A program made the translations under genes and the position numbers. Shown piece by piece: positions 57,585 through 64,000 of a stretch of 64,000 nt of DNA. A model generated the notes under the pieces. That model searched no databases and had not been told where the DNA came from. It saw nothing but the letters and a program-made list of their open reading frames with translations. The stretch spans positions 62,001-126,000 of the forward strand of contig NZ_BDFE01000008.1 in NCBI RefSeq assembly GCF_001748225.1, written 5' to 3'. Position 1 is the stretch's first letter, and the number at the start of each line of letters is the position of its first letter. This DNA comes from Desulfoplanes formicivorans. GTDB lineage: Bacteria; Desulfobacterota; Desulfovibrionia; Desulfovibrionales; Desulfomicrobiaceae.

Positions 57585-58577
57585 TCAGAAAATTTGTGAT
57601 ATGGTCTTTTCCCTGTCCTGATCGGCGAGGGCATAGAACATGGTTCCGGCATCCGGGATGCCGGTGATTTGGCGTTTTGTGGCAAGGTGTTCAATGATGT
57701 TGCCGACCCGTTCTTCACGGACTCCCATGGCCATGGCTATTTGAGGCACGGTCTGGGGCCTGATGGCGATGGAGTGCAGGATAGCTTTGGTCAGTTGATC
57801 ATCGGTCATGGTTGCCGGCGACTGGAAATTTGCGGATTGACGGACGTGGGCCAGAAAATCCCGCGACCCGTTGTTGACGTTGAGGACCTGTCGCCATCGG
57901 TCAAGGGTCGCCTGATCAACCGGTCGCGCAACAGAAAAGGCGCCGGGTCGGGTCATGGTGACCACGTCAATGCGATCCGGAGCCAGGGCCTTGCAAAAGG
58001 GACCCATGGCCTGGAGGTTGGCCTCGGAATCATTGATGCCTGCCACGAGAAGAATTTCAAGATAGATGGCTCCGCCATAGCCTGCTCCCCATTCAAGGAT
58101 GCCAGTACGGATTGCTTCCAGATCCAGGCCGGGGCAGGGACGGTTGAGCCGGACGAATTCCTGTTCGATGAGGGTGTCCATGGAAGGGAGGACCACCTGG
58201 GCTTCTTTCAGCGCCTGCTGGACTTCCGGATTGCCGAGAAGGGTGCCGTTGGTCAGAACCGCAACCGGGATATCCGGGGCCAGACGGTGTACTCCCTGGA
58301 TGACGGCAGCCATTTCACTGTTCAGGCAGGGTTCACCCTTTCCGCCCAGGGTGATGTATTCGGGACGTGGCAGGCCCAGGGAAAGCCAGTTTTCCAGTTC
58401 TGTCAGGATAGCCTCGGCCCTGACCCAGGGCTGGCGGGCCAGGGTGTGAACACGGGTCTTGCCGACTTCGCAGTACAGACAATCAAAATCACAGATGGGA
58501 CGGCCAAGGAGGTCGAGCCCCAGGGAGCGACCGAGCCTTCCCGAGGGAACGGGCCCGAAAATGTAGTTGAAATCCAC
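57585..58577 (-). CDS. Radical SAM protein with C-terminal winged-helix
   Basis: 330 residues from the GTG at 58577, with AAGGAA upstream; the longer frame starts at a TTG. N-terminal DFNYIFGPVPSGRLGRSLGLDL and CDFDCLYCEVG (Cys 29, 33, 36) are radical SAM features, LGGKGEPCLN the GGEP-like strand. From about residue 255 (TDDQLTKAILHSIAIRPQTV) a small winged-helix domain follows, of the type seen in this FGPVPS radical SAM family. Substrate unknown. Confidence 0.85.
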   Translation of the reverse strand: MDFNYIFGPVPSGRLGRSLGLDLLGRPICDFDCLYCEVGKTRVHTLARQPWVRAEAILTELENWLSLGLPRPEYITLGGKGEPCLNSEMAAVIQGVHRLAPDIPVAVLTNGTLLGNPEVQQALKEAQVVLPSMDTLIEQEFVRLNRPCPGLDLEAIRTGILEWGAGYGGAIYLEILLVAGINDSEANLQAMGPFCKALAPDRIDVVTMTRPGAFSVARPVDQATLDRWRQVLNVNNGSRDFLAHVRQSANFQSPATMTDDQLTKAILHSIAIRPQTVPQIAMAMGVREERVGNIIEHLATKRQITGIPDAGTMFYALADQDREKTISQIF

Positions 58578-58891
58578 GTTCGTGAAGTTCCTTGCCAGAG
58601 AAAATGGTGTATAATTGAACAAACAATATCTATCTATAGGTCTTCCCTGAATAAAGACAAGGGCATGGCCTGTGTTTTTTGGTGTGCCTGCAACACGCCC
58701 TAATACCGGCTGTTTCGGGCCGGCTGGAGTTGGTTTGCCAAGAAGATCGGCAGATTACCTGCCTTGTCATCAAGGTTTTGGCATCAGGGTCATTGAGTGC
58801 AGCCTGCCGTATCTTGGTGGAGCAGGCTTCCGTCTTGACAGGCCTGTTGAACCCGGGATACCTCGCCCCTTATTCTCGAGGAGGAGACTCT
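58578..58891. other. Divergent gap between the radical SAM gene and trmI
   Basis: 314 bases with no gene. On the plus strand TTGACA (58835-58840) with a 17-base spacer and a weak ATACCT (58858-58863) is a possible trmI promoter, with a leader of about 20 bases. The 5' third is AT-rich (58600-58660) and may hold the minus-strand promoter. Nothing else seen. Confidence 0.4.
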
Positions 58892-59656
58892 ATGCTGCAA
58901 GCCGGTCAATTGGTAATGTTAGTCAGTCCCAAGGGCAAGCGATACTTTCGCGTGCTTGATCCCGAAGATACGTTACATACGCATGATGGCAAGCTGGATC
59001 TTGCCGATGTCCTCAATCGGGGTTTTGGCGCGACCGTGAACACGCATCTTGGTCGCCCCTATTCCATTCTCTTGCCAACCCTGTACGATTTGATCAAGGG
59101 GATCAAGAGACATACCCAGATCATGTATCCCAAGGACATCGGATATGCCTTGATGCGTCTGGGTATCGGACCTGGCAAACGGGTCATTGAAGCGGGCAGT
59201 GGTTCTGGTGGCATGACCATGGCCCTGGCTTGGAGCGTGGGGGATCAGGGGTGCGTTTTTTCCTATGACAGGCGGGAGGAATTCAGTGAACTGTGTTCCA
59301 AAAACCTTGAATGGGCCGGTCTTGCGTCCCGGGTCGAGTGGTTTAACCGGGATATCAAAGAGGGGTTTTTGCAGACCGATGTGGACGCCCTTTTCCTGGA
59401 TGTACGCACTCCCTGGGACTATCTCGAGCAGGCAGCTGCTGCCATGAGCCCCGGGGCGCCCATTGGCTTTTTGTTACCCACCACCAATCAGGTCCAGGAT
59501 CTGCTCATGGCCCTTGAAGAGGCGCCTTTTGGCGATGTTGAAGTGCTTGAGATCCTGTTGCGAAAATATAAGGTCAATGGAGAGCGGTTTCGTCCTGACG
59601 ACCGCATGGTCGCTCATACGGGATTTCTGATTTTTGCCCGCAAGAACGGGGAATAG
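58892..59656 (+). CDS. trmI: tRNA (adenine-58-N1)-methyltransferase TrmI
   Basis: 254 residues from the ATG giving MLQAGQLVMLVSPKG, with GAGGAGGAG just upstream; the open frame extends 71 codons earlier without family features. SAM motif VIEAGSGSGGMTMAL, and the N-terminal barrel domain of TrmI. Modifies A58 in the T loop of tRNAs. Confidence 0.95.
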   Translation: MLQAGQLVMLVSPKGKRYFRVLDPEDTLHTHDGKLDLADVLNRGFGATVNTHLGRPYSILLPTLYDLIKGIKRHTQIMYPKDIGYALMRLGIGPGKRVIEAGSGSGGMTMALAWSVGDQGCVFSYDRREEFSELCSKNLEWAGLASRVEWFNRDIKEGFLQTDVDALFLDVRTPWDYLEQAAAAMSPGAPIGFLLPTTNQVQDLLMALEEAPFGDVEVLEILLRKYKVNGERFRPDDRMVAHTGFLIFARKNGE

Positions 59657-59990
59657 GAGCGGTCCGGGCCTGCTTCATACTCGGCGGATGAGGGGTACCC
59701 GGCTGCTGCATACGGGCTCGGACCGTGATGGTTTTCGTCCCGTTGAAGACGCGGGCATGGGATCAACCTCTGTTTGCGGGGGTAAACATGCCTGGTATTG
59801 CCCTTGCGTGTTTTGTAAAACGGCCGTTATTTCGGCAGGGTGAGGCGGCAAGGAATCAGCTCGGCAGTGGCTTGCTTTTTTATGCAAAAATATATATCAA
59901 GCTCGGTTTACATCAGAGTACCCGTGTTTTGAGTCCCGGAATCATTTCGGGGCCGCGGGATACAATACCTATGCAAGGGGGTGGCGGCGC
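59657..59990. other. Gap between trmI and the PaaK-like gene
   Basis: 334 bases. I see an inverted pair CGGTCCG (59660-59666)/CGGACCG (59719-59725) that could form a long imperfect stem after trmI, and an AT-rich stretch at 59872-59900 (TTGCTT then TATATATC) that may be a promoter for the next gene. A 89-codon open frame here has no family features and is rejected. Confidence 0.4.
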
Positions 59991-61256
59991 ATGACCCGCA
60001 AAGACCGCACAGAAGGAATCTACAGCCGACGCGAGGTTCTTGACGAGAGCGAACGCAGAAAGTTCTATCAGATTCAGCTCAAGGATCTGCTTTCCTATGC
60101 CTACAGATATTCCGAGGACGTCAAAAAACGGTTCGATCGGGCCCAGTTCGATGTGGAAAAATTCAAGGAATTGTCTGATCTCAAGCATATACCCATTCTC
60201 AAGAAAAAAGAACTCATTTTTCTCCAGTCCATGGGCCCCCGCCTTGGCGGACTCCTGACCAAGGACCTCGGAGAACTGCGACGCATTTTTCTTTCGCCCG
60301 GCCCGATCTTTGATCCCGAGGATCGCAGTGAGGATTACTGGGGATGGTCCGAAAGTTTTTACGCGGCCGGCTTCAGGCCCGGTGATCTGGCCCAGATCAC
60401 GTTCAACTATCACATGAACCCGGCAGGGCTCATGTTTGAGGAACCCCTCAAGACACTCAATTGTGCGGTTATCCCGGCCGGTCCGGGCAATACCAACAAT
60501 CAGCTGGATATTATGCAGAAGCTTCGGGTGACCGGATATGTGGGTACGCCCAGCTATCTGATGCATCTGGCCCAGAAGGGTGAGGAAAAAGGGCTCAATC
60601 TGCGCAAGGAGCTGTATCTTGAAGTGGCTTTTGTCACTGGAGAAAAGTTTTCCGAAAAGATGCGCACGACCATTGAGAAAAAATTCGATCTCATCATGCG
60701 TCAGGGGTATGGAACCGCTGACGTGGGATGTATCGGGTACGAATGCTTCCAGAAAAACGGTCTGCACGTGGCCAACCGCTGTTTTGTGGAGATCTGTCAT
60801 CCGGATACGGGCATTCCCCTGAAGGATGGGGATGTGGGCGAGATCGTGGTCACCGCCTTTAATAAGACCTATCCCCTGATTCGTCTGGCCACCGGAGATC
60901 TTTCCTACATTGACCGTGAACCCTGTGCCTGCGGCCGGACCTCGCCTCGTCTTGGCAATATTGTCGGGCGTGTGGACACGACTGCCAGGATCAAGGGGAT
61001 GTTTGTCTATCCGCACCAGGTGGAACAGGTCCTTGCCAGTTTCGAAGAGGTCAAACGCTGGCAGATCGAAGTGACCAACCCCGGCGGGATCGACGAAATG
61101 ATCCTGTCCATCGAGGCCAGCAGTTTCAAGCGTGAAGACGAGTTGTTGCATTCCTTTCGCGAGAAGATCAAGATTCGTCCTTTGCTCAAGGTGCTCGCCC
61201 CGGGAAGCCTGCCTCCCCAGATTCGGCTCATCGAGGACAAGCGCAAGTGGGATTAG
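59991..61256 (+). CDS. PaaK-like AMP-binding protein lacking the usual P-loop
   Basis: 421 residues, adenylate-forming superfamily, phenylacetate-CoA ligase group. Conserved parts: VIPAGPGNTNNQ, YVGTPSYLMHL, IMRQGYGTADVG, RLATGDLSY, GRVDTTARIKGMFVYPHQVE. The phosphate-binding loop that reads SSGTTGKPT in PaaK is replaced by SPGPIFDPE at the same place (in RIFLSPGPIFDPEDRS, about 99-114). The CoA-ligase C-terminal domain looks complete. Family members annotated as phenylacetate-CoA ligases occur in sulfate reducers; this form may be inactive, or bind the phosphate otherwise. Substrate unknown. Confidence 0.85.
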   Translation: MTRKDRTEGIYSRREVLDESERRKFYQIQLKDLLSYAYRYSEDVKKRFDRAQFDVEKFKELSDLKHIPILKKKELIFLQSMGPRLGGLLTKDLGELRRIFLSPGPIFDPEDRSEDYWGWSESFYAAGFRPGDLAQITFNYHMNPAGLMFEEPLKTLNCAVIPAGPGNTNNQLDIMQKLRVTGYVGTPSYLMHLAQKGEEKGLNLRKELYLEVAFVTGEKFSEKMRTTIEKKFDLIMRQGYGTADVGCIGYECFQKNGLHVANRCFVEICHPDTGIPLKDGDVGEIVVTAFNKTYPLIRLATGDLSYIDREPCACGRTSPRLGNIVGRVDTTARIKGMFVYPHQVEQVLASFEEVKRWQIEVTNPGGIDEMILSIEASSFKREDELLHSFREKIKIRPLLKVLAPGSLPPQIRLIEDKRKWD

Positions 61257-61281
61257 TTCCGACGATCATTTTACAGAATGC

Positions 61282-61314
61282 AAACCGGCAGGGGCAACCC
61301 TGCCGGTTTTTTTG
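61282..61314 (+). terminator. Rho-independent terminator of the PaaK-like gene
   Basis: 12-base perfect arms AAACCGGCAGGG (61282-61293) and CCCTGCCGGTTT (61298-61309) around GCAA, continuing TTTTG. 25 bases after the stop. Confidence 0.9.
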
Positions 61315-61489
61315 CCTTTGTGACAGTGGCAAGGCCCAGGCTGGCTCTCTGCCAGAGTTGTGAACGATGCAAAACGTCTGGAGGTCGCTTCATGTTGCGT
61401 GATTCCAGGGTGAAAAAGGCTTGTGGAATGTGTTTTGTGGGCGTTATGGATGGGCACTCCTGGTGCGTTGCAATGCAGGGAGAAGGAAC

Positions 61490-62635
61490 ATGGAAAGAAC
61501 AATAGTTTTTCAGTTCATGGGGCTGGCCATGATGACTCTGATTGCTGCCGGGTGTGCCCGGCACGGAATACCCCCTGCGGATCAGAAACCGGTCAACCAG
61601 CCTACCCTGCATACGTCCCGGGGAACGGTCATCACCCCGGAAAAACTGGCTGATCGCCTGGGTACGACGGGGTATCTTCTGCTGGGTGAAGGGCATACCA
61701 AGAGCTGTGACCACATGGGTCAGGCAATGATTGTTCGCGCTCTGGCAAAACAGGGACGCAGACCCGTGGTGGGACTGGAAATGGTCGCCCGGGACAAACA
61801 GCCCGTACTTGACAGGTGGAACAGGGGAGACCTGTCCCTTCAGGAGCTGGAAGACCTGCTGGACTGGAAACAACGCTGGGGACATCCTTTTGCCTTGTAT
61901 CGATCGATTTTCGAGGTGTGTCAGACGTACAAGCTGCCCCTTGCGGCCCTGAATGTTCCGCGCCGCGTGGTGGATGTGGTCCGGAAACAGGGGCTTGATG
62001 GCGTGAGTTTTAAAGACCGCCTCTACATACCCGATTCGATCATCCCGGCGACCAGACGGCAACGACAGGCTCTTCAGCCCATGCTTGCCATGCATGCACA
62101 GATGAGCGGGAACAAGGATGCTGACGCTGACAGGGAAGCCTTTTTCTTGATTCAGTCCCTTTGGGATACGGCCATGGCCGAGGCAGCCGTCAGCTGGCAC
62201 AGGAAAACCGGGCATATGGTGGTCGTTCTGGCCGGAGCCGGGCATGTGGAAAATCGTTGGGGCATTGCGGCCCGCTTGCAGACCCTTGATCCGGATGCGT
62301 CTTTGATTTCGGTCATGCCAGCACGGGACAAGGCGGATATGACCCCTCAACAAGCCGATTATTTCTATTTCTGTCCATCGGCCGGGAGCAGCCGTTTGGG
62401 ACTCGTGCTGGACATCCGGGATGATATGCTTGTGGTCAGAGGGGTGATGCCCGATTCCAGAGCCGCCAATGCAGGCTTTGAGCCGGGCGATGTGCTGGTC
62501 CTGGTTGGCGACCGGCGTATCACAAGCGCCCTTGATCTGCACAAGGTTGCCCTGCCCGCTGCCAAGGAAAACAGAGATCTTGTCTTCCAGGTGATGCGCA
62601 AAGGGGTACAAAAAAAGGTGGTTGTCCGGTTTTAG
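61490..62635 (+). CDS. ChaN-family lipoprotein fused to a PDZ domain
   Basis: 381 residues from the ATG giving MERTIVFQFMGLAMMTLIAAGC, GGGAGAAGGA upstream. Lipobox LIAAGC (Cys about 22). The ChaN/heme-binding-type domain (PF04187-like) runs from YLLLGEGHTKSCDH, conserved His at GEGH, to MVVVLAGAGHVENR with a second His. A PDZ domain fills about 295-381 (GLVLDIRDDMLVVRGV, AGFEPGDVLVLVGDRRI). Members bind heme or iron at the cell surface. Single gene, own terminator. Confidence 0.87.
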   Translation: MERTIVFQFMGLAMMTLIAAGCARHGIPPADQKPVNQPTLHTSRGTVITPEKLADRLGTTGYLLLGEGHTKSCDHMGQAMIVRALAKQGRRPVVGLEMVARDKQPVLDRWNRGDLSLQELEDLLDWKQRWGHPFALYRSIFEVCQTYKLPLAALNVPRRVVDVVRKQGLDGVSFKDRLYIPDSIIPATRRQRQALQPMLAMHAQMSGNKDADADREAFFLIQSLWDTAMAEAAVSWHRKTGHMVVVLAGAGHVENRWGIAARLQTLDPDASLISVMPARDKADMTPQQADYFYFCPSAGSSRLGLVLDIRDDMLVVRGVMPDSRAANAGFEPGDVLVLVGDRRITSALDLHKVALPAAKENRDLVFQVMRKGVQKKVVVRF

Positions 62636-62660
62636 GACAATCCATCCTTATGACATAAAA

Positions 62661-62692
62661 AACCCCTGCAATTATGATTGCAGGGGTTCTTT
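62661..62692. terminator. Bidirectional terminator after the ChaN-PDZ gene
   Basis: 12-base perfect arms AACCCCTGCAAT (62661-62672) and ATTGCAGGGGTT (62677-62688), loop TATG; A-rich before, TTTA after, so it works for both convergent genes. Confidence 0.85.
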
Positions 62693-62742
62693 ATGTCCCG
62701 TTTGCACCAATCTGCCTGGTACGCATGCTGGGCTGTGGATAC

Positions 62743-63048
62743 TTATTTGTCGTTTTTGAGCAAAAAGGTGGCGGAATCCATGTCGTAGATTGCCAGGGGG
62801 GCCTTGCCGCCACGTTGTTTCTGTATTTCTGCGGCACGCTGGATGATGCTCATGTCCAGCCAACCGTGGCGTTCCCAGACCTCGGGACTGCGGCTGCTCC
62901 AGAGTCTGAACTCGATGACGCCATCATTCTCGCGTACGTACATGCGTTCCTGTTTGTTCATGGGATCGGGATAGTAATAAAGTCCTTTGTCGTCTTTCAC
63001 GTAAAGCTCCTTGCGTGATGCTTTGTCTGTAAACGGTCTGTCCGGCAC
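62743..63048 (-). CDS. Conserved small protein, unknown function
   Basis: 101 residues, soluble, no signal. Charged with several aromatic patches (ELYVKDDKGLYYYPDP, MYVRENDGVIEFRLW, WERHGWLDMSII). No family recognised. Follows the cyclic-nucleotide-domain gene by 62 bases on the same strand, so it may share its transcript; ends before a bidirectional terminator. Coding bias looks like its neighbours, which supports it being real. Confidence 0.7.
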   Translation of the reverse strand: MPDRPFTDKASRKELYVKDDKGLYYYPDPMNKQERMYVRENDGVIEFRLWSSRSPEVWERHGWLDMSIIQRAAEIQKQRGGKAPLAIYDMDSATFLLKNDK

Positions 63049-63110
63049 GTATCGGCCTGCTGGTTGATGCGGACAGGGAGCAGGCCGGCAGACAGTCTTC
63101 TGAAAAACAG

Positions 63111-63899
63111 TTATTTGCTGGGTGCGCTGGTTGGCATGGAGCCCTTGATCTCGGCCAGTTCCCGGCTGGTTTTGGCAAGGCGCTGGGCCAGGGTTGTTAC
63201 CAGACGCAGTGAAAAGTCGGGGTAGTCGGCAAGCATGGAGATCAGCTGCTCGGGGGAATAGACTTCAAGCACCGAGTTGCCCAGGGAGCGTATGCCAGCG
63301 GTTCTTCCCTCATTGAGCAGAAATGCCATCTCGCCGAATATCTCTCCGGGTTCCGTGATCACGGCCAGCTGATTGCCGTTCTTGACGACTTCAAGGCCCT
63401 TGTCGGTGGAAATGATCCGGTAGATTTCCGTGCTCATTTCGCCATCCTGCATGACCCATTGACCAGGACCCATGGTTTGTATCTTTCCCACGAATTGGGT
63501 CTGCATCTGTCCTGGATGGGTCTTGTCGAGTCGGGCCCAGCTTGCCTCCAGGACATGGGCCAGTCCTTTCAGAATGAGCTGGAGTGTACGCGGAGAATTT
63601 TGCAGGAGGTCATCAACCATGTCGGCCTGATAGGTGGCCACGCGGCAGGGTTCCAGAGCAATGGCCGTGCAGGGGTGGGTCCCCGATGGATTGATGATGC
63701 CCTCAATGCCAAAGGCATGACGTCCACGAAGATGCACGGGAGGTCCATTGCCTTTGGTCAACGCAACACTGCCCCCCAGCAGGATATAAAAACGCAGGGC
63801 GGTTTCACCAGCAGCAAAGAGGGTTGCCCCCTCTGGAAACGATTCAATGGCAGGGGCTGGTGCAGAATGTGTGGCAGGGTTGCTGTGTGCGGCGTGCAT
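63111..63899 (-). CDS. Double cyclic-nucleotide-binding-domain protein without HTH
   Basis: 262 residues, two cNMP-type beta-rolls: the first about 18-110 (FPEGATLFAAGETALRFYIL), the second about 130-245 (PGQWVMQDGEMSTEIYRI, GEIFGEMAFLLNEGRTAGIRS, with the phosphate-cassette GEMAF). No DNA-binding or kinase domain; the ends are low-complexity. Likely a sensor or regulatory subunit. Near the right edge, its promoter lies in 63900-64000, where I see nothing more. Confidence 0.85.
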   Translation of the reverse strand: MHAAHSNPATHSAPAPAIESFPEGATLFAAGETALRFYILLGGSVALTKGNGPPVHLRGRHAFGIEGIINPSGTHPCTAIALEPCRVATYQADMVDDLLQNSPRTLQLILKGLAHVLEASWARLDKTHPGQMQTQFVGKIQTMGPGQWVMQDGEMSTEIYRIISTDKGLEVVKNGNQLAVITEPGEIFGEMAFLLNEGRTAGIRSLGNSVLEVYSPEQLISMLADYPDFSLRLVTTLAQRLAKTSRELAEIKGSMPTSAPSK

Positions 63900-64000
63900 G
63901 AGCGAGGCGAAATCCTGGTGGATGATGACGGAACGATTCTAGGGAGAGATAGAGAAGCAGCTGCGTATGGCTACTGTATCTTCCAATGATTGCACAAGGG

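Noticed and set aside
59725-59994. 89-codon plus-strand open frame ending on the PaaK-like start
   Set aside because: No ribosome site, no domain-like composition, and it covers AT-rich promoter-like sequence; the ATGA overlap is likely chance.

Overview
The window reads as ordinary chromosome from a sulfate-reducing deltaproteobacterium (Desulfobacterota), most like the Desulfovibrionales. The case rests on a Desulfovibrio-type hybrid cluster protein, a DUF177-rpmF-plsX-fabH-fabG-acpP-fabF lipid operon, a small FeS/thiol-redox cluster (Nfu, a ferredoxin:thioredoxin-reductase-like catalytic subunit, a glutaredoxin), queH, and a c-heme-type sensor kinase next to a YeiH-like exporter. This placement is inference; no rRNA or other marker settles it. 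About 60 protein genes are dense and mostly co-oriented on the minus strand. I see no tRNA or rRNA gene, insertion sequence, prophage, CRISPR array or obvious pseudogene.

Layout. 1-4.2 kb: 3' part of hcp (+), then on the minus strand a radical SAM protein with an acyl-ACP thioesterase, and rplM-rpsI. 4.5-6.4 kb: an HD-domain protein and a CBS-domain protein (+). 6.6-19.5 kb (-): a long run that in transcription order is dCMP deaminase, ribD, ribE, ribBA, ribH, nusB, leuS, lptE, holA, radC, acylphosphatase, lon. 19.7-26.6 kb (-): DUF177, rpmF, plsX, fabH, fabG, acpP, fabF, then glyA, with hairpin terminators after acpP, fabF and glyA. 26.7-28.5 kb (+): rpmB and a MATE exporter. 28.6-37.2 kb (-): a THUMP-type RNA methyltransferase, gltX, nfu, FTR-like subunit, glutaredoxin, an LPS-type glycosyltransferase, a 3-amino-deoxysugar cassette (DegT aminotransferase plus two tandem cupin ketoisomerases), tmk and a YhaM-like HD exonuclease. 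37.4-43.7 kb (+): surE, fba, two oligopeptide ABC ATPases and a U32 protein. 43.8-49.9 kb (-): a sigma54 response regulator with its heme-type histidine kinase, plus topB. 50.2-52.2 kb (+): two small proteins and a YeiH-like exporter, divergent from the kinase. 52.4-58.6 kb (-): murI, a four-repeat MshEN-like protein, hemW, queH, an RNase E/G and a radical SAM-wHTH protein. 58.9-62.6 kb (+): trmI, a PaaK-like protein lacking the usual P-loop, and a ChaN-PDZ lipoprotein. 62.7-63.9 kb (-): a small conserved protein and a double cyclic-nucleotide-domain protein.

Most of this is housekeeping (flavin, fatty acid, translation, cell wall). The best candidate for an under-described system is at 46.0-52.2 kb: a periplasmic c-heme (CxxCH) sensor kinase and sigma54 activator divergent from a three-gene unit (60-aa one-TM protein, 83-aa soluble protein, enlarged YeiH-type exporter), with a good -24/-12 promoter 57 bases before the first gene. 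Other points worth checking are the PaaK-like protein with a replaced P-loop, the FTR-like subunit with CFC in place of CHC, and the tandem pair of cupin ketoisomerases.
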